From: Earliella scabrosa
Taxonomy: Eukaryota > Basidiomycota > Agaricomycetes > Polyporales > Polyporaceae
DNA: 64,000 bases
Assembly (NCBI GenBank): GCA_022605405.1
Contig: JABYQQ010000001.1
Span: 2,046,001-2,110,000 of the forward strand
Direction of reading: 5' to 3'
Shown here: positions 23,871 through 33,936 of the stretch, one piece after another
Numbering within the stretch: the stretch's first letter is position 1
Layout of the letters: each line of letters begins with the position of its first letter
Notes under the pieces: model-generated
Told to the model about the DNA's origin: nothing
The model's database searches: none
Seen by the model: the letters and a program-made list of their open reading frames with translations, nothing else
Made by a program: the position numbers and the translations under genes

Positions 23871-23876
23871 GAAGGA

Positions 23877-24124
23877 GGTGCGGGACTACGGCGCAGATCT
23901 CATATGTCGGGCGTAGTGCACGGCCAGGTCCTGGAGCAATGGCCCAACATGTTCAGAATTCTCAGTACGCGTTTTCTTCGCGTCTCACGCGGCGATACTC
24001 AATGGTACGTGCAGTATCGCAACGACAACAACAGTCGGAGGACGAAAACGCGTCCACTCCCGCGACGGGCGAGCGGTTGGTGCGAGTACCCATCGAAGAG
24101 TTGCGCCAGACAGAGACGAAGACC
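23877..24124 (+). pseudogene. Partial DAD2 duplicate (intron 1 end to exon 3)
   Basis: Second copy of the 3' half of DAD2. It begins inside intron 1 (GGTGCGGGACTACGGCGCAG), keeps exon 2 (VHGQVLEQWPNMFRIL), the 50-nt second intron, and exon 3 to GERLVRVPIEELRQTETKT. Exon 1 with the start codon is absent. The stop codon is lost: ACTACGTGA of DAD2 is ACCATGTGG here. Retained introns show that it arose by DNA duplication, not by retroposition. Confidence 0.88.
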
Positions 24125-24419
24125 ATGTGGCGTGTATGCAATGATGCCCCCTTCTGTACCATGATGTATCACTACATCCATGCACGACCTCGCGAACCTG
24201 CCGTTCCCTCGATATCCAACTCAGCAAGAGGACCCCATGTTGGTTTTGGCGTCCATGAATTCAGGCTTGATGTTCCAGTACTCAGTCCTCAATATCGGCG
24301 ATGACTGCACCATGCTTCAGCTTCGCCGACGGCGGCTGACATCACGGTGCAGCTGGGGGTTAGCCGACAATGGTCACTGCAACGGACTTCAAAGACTATT
24401 CACCGTGACAAGGCTGAGG

Positions 24420-24562
24420 TCTCCACGCTCGGTCTCCCTTCCGCTCCCTCTGATCGGGGGACTTGGCTGCAATTGCACAACCTCACGCAGCATCTGGTCG
24501 CGGAGCGACTTGCGCGTGTTTAGCATGGCCAGCATAGCATTCAAGAACACTGGGTTTACCTT
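24420..24562 (-). pseudogene. DUF6534 C-terminal exon fragment
   Basis: The minus strand reads VFLNAMLAMLNTRKSLRDQM and continues LREVVQLQPSPPIRG, the counterpart of the last exon of the gene at 14,652-16,692. As at 14.5 kb it lies just downstream of, and convergent with, the DAD2 sequence. The rest of that gene (about 2 kb) is missing and block 2 follows at once. Confidence 0.75.
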
Positions 24563-24604
24563 GCGTCAGTTCATGTCTTCTGACATATGCATGTCCCTCT
24601 AGGA

Positions 24605-27600
24605 TCGTGCCAATCGCCAACAAGCAGCTGTTGATTTTTCACAGGTTGGGTGGACAAGGTCTGTCCGTTGGAGGGTGCTTCGGACGTGTAGCTCGTGGCT
24701 CGCAGATGATACTGAAAGTGAGTCGGATAGACTCAGCTGACGTTGCTCTCTAGATCTGTCAGACATGGGAAGGAGGGACACCGCCCCGTGATACTAGATG
24801 CCGAAGATATTACACGTTACACTATGACCAGCACAGGCTGAGCGTTCGGACAGCTAAGCGAGTTCCCCCGAGGTCTGTGTGGCACCTTGAGTCTTCGCAA
24901 CACCCTGTCCAACAGATGAGAGGTCAATGTCATCAACATATCTTCTCAGTTGTGTGATAGCCGCGCTGACCTCGAGGCTCGCGGCCAGAGACAATCGGAC
25001 GCGATGCTCGGTCCCCGCACCGATGTCTCTGGGACGTTCACCATTCTCCTGCACCAGAGGTAATCACCAATAGAAATGAAGACCGGCCGGGACAACCAAA
25101 GGAAACCCTACCCCGACCGAGCGTGCCCATTGGATACTTGATTCCCGATCCGGCGCGACGTCCATGTTGAAAGACTTGAGCTCGAGTCCTCCAGAGCCAT
25201 GGTCTATGAGCGCACGACGCGAATTCACACTGCAGAGTAATGGGATCAAATGTATCATCAGCAGTCCAGAAAGCATCAAAGTTGTGAAGCTCACGCGGCG
25301 AGCACGCAGCTTGTGTGGACTGGATAAGTAGTATGTATCAGCCTGTACGATCGTCGGTTGATCCAGCCTCGGAGCACCTACTTGAAGGTGTGACACACGA
25401 GATCGGGTAGTATGTGAGGCCGGAGGTGGAGAGGAGCTGGAAGATACACGATCAACCGACTTTGGTGGGTGAGAGAGGGGTTGCCGCCTACGAGCACAGC
25501 AGCGACGACCTGGAGAAGTCTGGATGGGTTGCGTTAGACGTGCATCAAGAGCCAATGACACAGGTACCGACACAGTACAGATGCCTAGCGCGATGGAGGA
25601 CCCGTCAGTACATGCAGCCCCCGTGACGTATCGGAGTCTAGTCGCGTACCGGTGTTCACTGCATACAGTATCAAGGAATTGATCAGGTTGTCCGTACTGC
25701 GGTAACAACATCAGCATCACGAGCACATTCCCGGCAATGAAACTGACCGCTTGAAGCCCGTGCGGTGTGTATGCAGATACCAAACGAGACGAGCGGTCAA
25801 TGATAGACCACCTACTACACCCATAATTTGCCCGAAAGTGATGACCGCATGCGTGTTCAACTTCTGTTGGTGTGAATATGACATGTGTGTTGAGTCCCGA
25901 GTCCCAATCGCCACGCACTGGATGGGGCGGTGAGTTGTCTACAAAGCTATCGAATTTGCGATACGTTTCCTGATGTGAATAAGGGTAAGTCACTGAGGCA
26001 CGTACCGCAAGATCGTGAGCGCTGGAATCGAGATGAAAATCGATCAACCCCGAGGACAGGAGGACCACGTACATATGACAAGAGCTAGGGGGCATGCAAT
26101 CAACCAACTCGGTCGTTCAGCACTATCTGCCGTAGCCGTCGCAACGGAAACTCACCGTATACCGATAGGTACGATGCAGCCTAGACCATCATCAGTGGAA
26201 GCAGGGTCATGTCGATAAGTATCATGGCTGACTCACCACCAACGGTAGAAACCACTTTGATGGGTGACAAACTACAAGACGGTCACTGTATGTTGGTGCT
26301 GCGAAGATAGTATCTCCAAACAGCTGCAATTACGCACGTTTGTACACACGGCGAGCAAAGAAACTGTGCGGCTGTCAGTCGCTTCTAGGGCAGCGGTTGC
26401 GGTACCCACAGTGAGCATGAGTATGGGACTTACAGGAACACCATCGACTCTGTCAAGGTCTACACCACTTGGATCACTTTCCCTTACAGCTTGTTCAGAT
26501 CAAGCTTACCACGACCATGACTAGAAGCTGATGAGATGTGCATGTGTGAGATGTCAGGATACCAATGTGATAGACTCATGAGTCATGACAGACTCACCCG
26601 AAAGGACCTATCATTAAGTTGAGCCCCATGATGAGTAACGGGCATAGTACAATCGCCGATGACCAGCTCACCAGAGTTCATGCAAGATCGCAGTGGTATC
26701 ATTGAACGGTTCGGTGATTACAGTCTTGTAGCTGACCCGGAACCGGATATGAGATCGGCCGCCCACATAGCCGCAATCAGGAAACTCATCGTGATGTACA
26801 CACAAGATGTGTATTATGACGATCGCGTGCAATGTGTTAGAAGCCCTGCCGTTCAAGGCTTATGTAGTGAGCATTCTGAGTCAGCCGGGAGCAGTCACAA
26901 GTGGTACTCACATCAATGCAGCAATCTACACGGTTTCACAACGGTTATATCCATCATGATCCTGCATGAGCGCATTACAGATGACATACTATGCTCTTCA
27001 AGGCATATCCATCGTTGGGGTAGCCTCGATAATAGTTGTATGCCTCTTGGAAGGCCTGGCCGTAGAGCCTGCGAATATACATTGTCAGCCACATTACCGA
27101 CCACGTTGTTTACAGCAGAGACCGACACGAACACCAACATCAAGCCCGTACCGGCAGCGATCAGTGAGTGAGGACCGGAAAGACTTTCAGCGGACATGAC
27201 GAGAGACTGTTCACTCCCGGTGAACATGATGAGAGAGGAGACACACCGATCTCCCCTTGCCAGTGGTTCCTGCTATTTACTACATGCCCAGTGGGCGGTA
27301 CCGTGATGCTTACTGACAAATGGCAGCCCAGTGACAGCCGCAGCGAGATGTCAACAGTACTGTGCACGTGGCGCCGCAACGAACAATATACCCTGCCAGG
27401 TAGCTTTACTACAAAAGCCATCGACGCCATCTTTCCCAGAATACTTCACAAATCTTGCCATCGGCAACGGCGTCAAAGATTGAGCTACATGACATGAGGA
27501 GAGATGCTGTGTAGCGAGCGGGATCCAGTTCGAAAAGACACACCTTGGAACAGGGGTCGACTGGCACGTTTCGTGGAACGAGTCTACGAAACCCTTTGAG

Positions 27601-27700
27601 CGGCAAACCTCCGAGTGGCTAATGGGATCACGAGTCCCTCCGTCGTCCGAGTCGCCCCCGCTGGTGGGACGTGTTCGAAGCAGCTTCCAAGCTCAAGTGA
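24605..27700. repeat. Paralogous block, copy 2
   Basis: Duplicate of 17,440-20,548. It retains 20 nt lost from the gene in copy 1 and carries the unoccupied version of the retrotransposon target site near 27,705. Confidence 0.8.
25064..27227 (-). CDS. DUF6534-like membrane protein, copy 2
   Basis: Paralogue of the frameshifted copy at 17,892-20,028. The ATG at 27225-27227 gives MFTGSEQSLVMSAESLSGP and a membrane helix (GTGLMLVFVSVSAVNNVVG). The next exon is whole: LYGQAFQEAYNYYRGYPNDG, then YALKSI. Later pieces are SFFARRVYKRA (near 26,335), SLTARLVWYLHTHRTGFKR (near 25,755-25,815), an exon with NVLVMLMLLPQYGQPDQFL, and the C-terminal NSRRALIDHGSGGLELKSF before the stop at 25,064. The exon after YALKSI did not yield a stop-free splice by eye, so this may also be a pseudogene. 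Function unknown; the family is inferred from RTGF and NSRR motifs. Confidence 0.5.
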
Positions 27701-28450
27701 AGGACATGGCAAGAAGAAGGGTGTGTCATTGAGACCCACGCGATAGAAGGGGTGTGCATGCCATGATCGTTCACTCTGGTTGACAAGAGCAACCCATGAA
27801 CACGCCACATGGTGATTCCGGGCAGGTCGCGGCTGCAGGCCAACACAATCAGACGAAGAAGTCCGGAAGATACATAGGATTTCACATGTACTCACCTTAC
27901 ACTGACGGTACATACCCGGGAGAGGTACACATGACAACCATACCGTGTCCCCTCCTTCTTTTCCTTCGCCTTCCGAGGCTCCTTGTTCGTAGAGCTGCAT
28001 TTCAAGGGAAGCACTCCCAGCGTGCTCTAGACGCGAATCTGACTTTGCAACTGCCGCTGTCAGCGTTGAACACATGGAAGACAGTGGCACAAGACACTGT
28101 CATTTCGCTGCGCTGAGTGTGCATATGCCGCGCCCCGGCCCATGTGCCAGTGCGCAGCGGGATGAGACGAGCCGGGGCCGCCCTCGCTGTCATGATGCGA
28201 CGTCTAGGACTTGGCAATCTGGCTGGGAATATGCTGGGAACATGTCTCCTACTACTTCTTGACCCATTCCGCCTGTCTCGCTTGCCTGTACATGTCCGGC
28301 TGTCATCAACTGCAATACTCAAGCTACCACTCATCGACCTGCTTGTCGCAACAACGACCGGCAGGAAGATGACCGGTGCGACTCGTGAACCATTCTTGGG
28401 CTCTCGAGGGATGGTGTCCGCAAGATGCAACATCAAGCACGGAGCTACTC
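27701..28450. repeat. Triplicated module, copy 2
   Basis: Counterpart of 21,516-22,251 and 32,115-32,830 with shared landmarks AATCAGACGAAGAAGTCCGG (near 27,848) and GGGATGGTGTCCGCAAGATG (near 28,407). Minus-strand frames include VIFLPVVVATSRS-like hydrophobic stretches. No family was recognised and no intact gene was found. Adjacent 28,450-28,900 shows nothing I can name. Confidence 0.6.
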
Positions 28451-28904
28451 ACAGCAAGACATCCATTGCCCAGATGCGATACGCCGTCCCTCACGTCGCT
28501 CTCAAAGCGTAACTTTCGGTGTCATACCTGGTATTCGAACCTGTGCCCGCCGTGTCAGTGAGTGCTTTCCACTTGATCGCATACATGCAGCCACCTTCGA
28601 TCTGTTACGTCCGGACAACCTTCGGGTGACAGTTGTGGAAGGCATGAGCCGCTCCGACAGGCCAACGGCGAGGGAAAGTCAGACGAGGCTTGTCGCACCA
28701 GTGGAAGCTTGCATGACGTTTAGGAGGGTGTCAAAGAAGGAATTACACGACACCATCATCCAGCTGTAGACTGCGTGTACTCGGATCCTGATCAACGACA
28801 GGGGAAACGGTGAGCAACTGAATCAATGTGTGGATAGCTCCTGGTCTCCCGTACCTCCCCAGACTTGGCGGGCTGAAGTTGATACTGAAGGTTTGCCTTG
28901 TTTC

Positions 28905-30993
28905 CTACCAACGGTTCGTTGAGCACCACAACTTCAGTATACAGAGTCTGTAGAAGAAGATGTGAGCTATACGACCGGTGGTGTATACCAGACAAGGACA
29001 TACATCGGGTCCTTGGTCGCGCCACTGGATAGTAGTTTGATGCACTCGATCGGGCTTGAAGTCAAGATTGAACGTCGTCAGTTCGATACCTGCGGTTCCC
29101 CGGTCGACAAGCGACCGACGAGAATTGACACTGATATTGCACCATAAGCAAGCGCGAAAAAGGGGAGAGGCCGCAATGTACTCACGCGGCAAGGACGCAA
29201 AGCGCGTATACTGTGACGCAATATCGGTCTCAGCGACCTTCAGCAACAGCACCGTGTATACGTACCGGGAGGCATCATGCAGATGAGAGGATAGTACGCG
29301 AGTGTAGGAGAGCACATTATCTGCGGATCTCAAGCTCAAGAGGGTATTGGCACAGTCGGAACCAGGACTGCTTACAACCACAGCCGGAGCAAGTGTAACG
29401 ATCCTGCAACAGATCGTCGTCGCCGCACGGAGATCGCGCGAATTGTATAGCTTACCCTGTGAGTATACCTGTCGCGTAGCTGTGAGTATCGCAAATGTCG
29501 ATATGTACGGGAGGTGCGCACCGGTGTTGATAGAGTACTTGATGAGAGTATCGAGAAGATAATCTGTCCTGGAAAGTGTCATGAATATGGATCGTCTACG
29601 AAGACAGAGTGCCTCGAATGCACCGATAGATACCTCGGAAAACCTGTGCGACTGTGCTTCAAGTATATAACCATACGGGAAGTCAAATAAATGTTCCACA
29701 TAAGCGCAATCAACTCGAATGTGAATACGATTGCCTGGACTGGACTATCAGATTTGCCTCGCTGCGACCACTGATTCTCACGTACCGGACTGGAGAGTGG
29801 TACATCGCCGAACCTAGAGAGATACTGTATGTCACTAAACGACAGAACAGCACGGCTAGTCGCGTCCACCCACAAATCAACCATCTCCACTATCCGGACC
29901 GTCAGCTCCTCTGTAAATGGTACGCCGTTGGCAAAGACACTCACGCGCGATTAGGACTGGAGTTTGTCAGTTCCTCGTCAAATGACCACATGCAGAACAT
30001 GCTACTTACCGATGACCGACATCGATACTGCGATCTATTCGCGGCGCCTGTCAGTTTGATGCTTGCCCGGGAATGATCGTGAACTGCTCACCGCAGGTGC
30101 AACGAACGACCAAGAGGAATCACAGACTGCGTGAACGACAATCCTTTGAGCGTCGTCGAGTGAATAGAATTGAGTGCTACAGGCTTACGCGTGTAGACCC
30201 GCCTGCCGAAGAAACTGATACAGCTCTCATGAAGGGATCAAATTCACCTTCACAGAAAAGTCACTTACATGTAGAATATCGTGATCACTATAGTCTGCGC
30301 AAACAAATAGGATGTCAGTGGTCGGGACGGGGATGAGGGTCCTTGAGTCTGCTCACTGCTGCCGGAGTCAATAGCTGGTGTGATACGATCAGTTCATAGC
30401 GCTACGAAGGGTGCAAGATGAACCTGCCCGGAATGACCTAGTGGTTCGCATACGGTGAGACATAGGAAACGTGGACGTCGTTGAACAACCCACAAGAGCT
30501 CGGCTATGTTCGCTACTTCGTCTGTCTTCGTAATCACAGCCTCAAAGCTATGACATGCGACGGTTAATGACGATCAAGATAGGTCGATACGGTACGTACC
30601 AAACGTGAGTAGCCAAGGCCGTATGTACTGAGTCAGAGACACTACATGGAGATGGAGGATGAGCGGCCAACTAGGCGAAGGGATCGTCATCACAACGTCT
30701 TACAGCAAGGCAGCTATCTGTGTATCATCGGTCATTGCGACTCTCACGAACACGTCCTAGCGAAGACTCACAATAGTCTTCAGGCCATATCCATCATTGC
30801 GGTATTGACTGAAATACTGGTAGGTCCCGAACAGTACCGGACCATATAGGCTGGGATGTATGCGTGTCAGCCCGCAGGAAATGTCTTCCGCTGATCCTGC
30901 TAGTACGTACATCAAAAGAAAAGCGGTAGCCACACCAACGATGGCAGATGAGGTAGTGGGTATAGTGTTAGTTGTCTCACTCCCTAGTGGCAT
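28905..30993 (-). CDS. DUF6534-like membrane protein, third lineage
   Basis: The ATG at 30991-30993 starts MPLGSETTNTIPTTSSAIV, then helix VGVATAFLLMYVLAGSAE and LYGPVLFGTYQYFSQYRNDG, matching exon 1-2 of the copies at 20 and 27 kb. Further exons give ISFFGRRVYTRKPVALN (near 30,200), a helix AIVFTFELIALMWNIYLTS followed by LKHSRTGF (near 29,640-29,740), then DYLLDTLIKYSINTGAHLP and a C-terminal NSRRSLVDRGTAGIELTTF. The C-terminal 264 codons (29,699-28,905) stay open through presumed introns. Exon 3 is unclear, so integrity is unproven. Seven membrane segments are expected from the family. Confidence 0.55.
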
Positions 30994-31379
30994 GGTTACG
31001 AGTAAGAGTTGGAAGGGGGACGAGAGTATTTCACTGAGCGTCATACTGAATGCTACGCACCCCGATATATACTCAGCTACGAGCAACGCTCGGGCCATAC
31101 TCCACGATATGGGAGGATACCCTGATATACCTTTGCGCGTCATTCGTCATCATCTCGAAAGATGATCTTGACCACATGTTCACTGCCTGGTGTTGGACGC
31201 TGAAGAAGACAGTGGTTGGCGTCAGGACTTTCGATCCACACACGACAAGAAGCTTCCTCACCCGCTGTGGACGGTGACCTCGGCTTGGGTAAACTATTCT
31301 GCATAGGCCGGCAAAGGGGTATCATAACGTTGAAACCATTCCATGCGCAGAATCTGTTGGTGATCGCAAGGGTGGGCGC

Positions 31380-31660
31380 CTGACTCTCTGAGGAACAGTC
31401 ATCCGTACTTGTAACCTCACAGTCTCGCGGACGACACTGGATCGTAGCGCTGCGCTTCCTCTGAGAAGCGGACCCGATGCCGATACTTTTGGGCTCGATG
31501 CCGTCGGACACGCGATCCATGAGCGAGCGACAAGAGCTGACGCTGTATGGTCGCTCCGCGAGTGATCGAGGCGGACATTGCTTCGCGGCGACATGGAAGT
31601 TTTCTGACGCGGCTCGCCCAGCGTTACGTTGGCGAAGGACGGTACAGCAGCGCACACATA
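31380..31660 (-). pseudogene. DUF6534-like C-terminal fragment
   Basis: The minus strand reads SVSSCRSLMDRVSDGIEPKS, the counterpart of NSRRSLVDRGTAGIELTTF in the adjacent gene, in an open frame that lacks the upstream helices. It is probably the tail of another lost copy. Confidence 0.5.
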
Positions 31661-32114
31661 CCTGCATGCACGAAGGTGAGACCTCGCACGCACATGACCT
31701 AGTGGGCAGTCTAAGCGACGCACCAATACAGAGAAGACGAGGGTCGGGGTTTTGGGAGGATAGATCTGCACAGTGCCCTCCATGTCAGTATGTGTCAGGT
31801 GCGCAAGCGATGCCTCACAGTGAAAGATATCACAAAGTGGAATTGTCGGGTCTGGGCGGAGGAGCAGATGAGAATCTCGATGTGCGCAAAGAATGAACAA
31901 GCGAGCGAGCTGGATCTTGCCTGCTCCCTACGTTGCAACCGCCACACCTGCGACCGTCGACAGCACGGTAGTAAGTTGAAGACTCGGCAGTCCTGCTGCT
32001 ATGGTGAGAGTCCAAGCCGCGTTCGCCTTTTGCTTCTCAGCCCGATCCGCCTTGCGCTTCTCGATTGTCTCCTGTGCTGAGGAACAGCCTCGCACAATCG
32101 GTCGGCACCACAAC
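31661..32114. other. Interval with one unassigned exon-like frame
   Basis: On the minus strand near 31,928-32,075 a 3'-splice-like CAG precedes ETIEKRKADRAEKQKANAAW and a hydrophobic tail ending VAGVAVAT before a stop. It looks like the last exon of a small protein, but no start or other exon was identified. Confidence 0.25.
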
Positions 32115-32830
32115 GGACGCGGACTGGCAAACACAATCAGACTAGGAAGTCCGGACGATACGTAGGATCTAACATGTACTCACTTTACACCAGATGGAGA
32201 GGAGCGCATAAGAAGCACACCGTGTCTCCTTTGTTTTCTTCGCCTCTGGATCTTCCAGGGAGATTGAGTTGCACTCCCAGTATGATCCGACCACGGGCTG
32301 CATGGTAGCTGCAGTAGGCGTTGACTGGGCTCTGGACAGTCGACTGGACGGTCAGTGTCATACTGTGGTGACGCGCGGTGAAACTGTGGATGGTGTTGAA
32401 TATGCGCATCCCGAGCCGCGCAGAGTACGAGTGCCCTAGTATCATACGTAGGTGTGAAGAGGTATTTGCGTGCAATGAACATCGTTTCGACCGTGATGGT
32501 AACAGAAAGAGTCAGCCAAGCGGCCTCCCTGAGCCTCGCTGTCAGTGTCATGATGCGACGTCAAGGACTTGGCAATCTGGCTGGCGTGCATATGTCTGAG
32601 TCTCTCTCTTACTCGTGACCCATTCCACCTGTCTTGCTTGCCTCGTACATGCACTCGTCTGGCTGAATGCACTGTATCACTCATGATGTCACCTACCGAC
32701 CTGCCTGTGGCAACAACGACCAGCAGGAAGATGATCAAAGGAACTCGTGGGCCATATCTTCGGGCTCTTGCTGGGCTCTCGGGCTCTCGAGGGATGGTGT
32801 CCGCAAGATGCAATATCGAGCCCGGAGCTA
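32115..32830. repeat. Triplicated module, copy 3
   Basis: Third copy of the module at 21.5 and 27.7 kb. Minus-strand frames include VPLIIFLLVVVATGRSVG and LTLSVTITVETMFIARKYLF, which look like membrane helices and correspond to weaker versions in the other two copies. A decayed membrane-protein gene shared by all three is possible. Confidence 0.6.
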
Positions 32831-33370
32831 CTCACAGCAAGACATCCATGGCCCAGATGCAACACGCCGTCGCTCTCGTCGCTCTCGAAGCCTCTCCTAG
32901 TTCTGCTGCTCTCCACCACTAGCTCCGCCCCCGTTCTCTCTGGCCCCGCGTGCGAGAGTCATGTGCTGGACGAAGGCGGCCGGGTCCTGGACGAGTGGGA
33001 GAGGGAAGCGACCGAGATGGCGGAACATATCTGTGGCAACGCCCGGTGAGTCGGTGTACGTCATATGTCAGGATTTCACGGAGGGCGACCGGGAGGAGCG
33101 TCCGGAGCTGGAGGGGCCTAGAGTGCGAGGATGTTTTTCCGTGGAGGTCCGGCACCGCCCTCCGCATGAGCCGTCTCCGTGTCCGTGTCTGTTTAGGAAC
33201 GAGGGCGGACGGAGGCGGCTCAGAGCCATTGCCCCCGCGCCTGCCCCGCGCCCCAGTCGAGTGCGGGGTTGAGGGTCGCTGGGCGAGGCGGCGGGCGTCG
33301 TCAGCCAAGCGGGCAAGAAGAGCAGGCAAGCCGGATATAGGCGGGGCGTGCACGGGGGTTGTGCATGTGA
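32831..33370. repeat. GC-rich module upstream of PCK1, copy of 23.28-23.77 kb
   Basis: Uninterrupted version of the module split by the 1-kb insertion at 22,252-23,283. One frame (HVLDEGGRVLDEWEREATEM then AEHICGNAR) ends at a GTGAGT but the following CAG is only 26 nt away, too near for a usual intron. No gene was identified. It ends about 0.55 kb before the PCK1 start codon. Confidence 0.55.
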
Positions 33371-33684
33371 GCAGGCCCCTAGAGGCGATCTGCTGGTCAA
33401 TCTCCTGGGGAAAGAAGGGAGCATGTGCCGGATAACTGGCGGCGAGCGCAGGCTCTCTCCCCACCTCTGACCATCACGACGCCGCGGCTGCTTGGGGCCG
33501 CTGAGCAGAGCACGCAGGCAACGACTGGAGCACGGCCGTCGACGGCGTGCATCGCGAGCAGCTTCCGTTCGGTGTCCCGACCTACGGACAGGACCGGGTC
33601 TCACTCCCTCTTCATCCCGCGTGATTGCACGACAAGCCTTCCTTTTCGGGCAGTAGGACCATTGGATGCTTCGTCTCCTCTCTG

Positions 33685-33692
33685 CTATAAAG
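33685..33692 (+). promoter_or_regulatory. TATA-like element of PCK1
   Basis: CTATAAAG lies about 245 bp upstream of the PCK1 ATG and is followed by a CT-rich stretch (33,693-33,790), the usual look of a strong basidiomycete promoter. Confidence 0.5.
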
Positions 33693-33936
33693 TCTCGCTC
33701 TCCATGCTCCACCCGCTCGATCGTCCCTCGTCTCCGCCTCCCAGTCCCCCTCGGCCGCCCACGCATACAGCCCGCCCACTCCAAGCCCCGCATCGTAAGT
33801 CTTGCGCCCGCTGTCACCATCCCTCTCGCGGCTACATGCGCTCCGCCATGTGCCCGCCGTAGCCGCCGCTACTATGTCATCCTACCCCGCGCTACATCTA
33901 CTGACGCCCTCGCTCGCCCCTCAGCAGTCTACCACC

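Noticed and set aside
33047..33072. GTGAGT...CAG stretch that looks like an intron in the GC-rich module
   Set aside because: Only 26 nt, below the 50-nt introns used elsewhere, and the other copy lacks a different 38-nt span.
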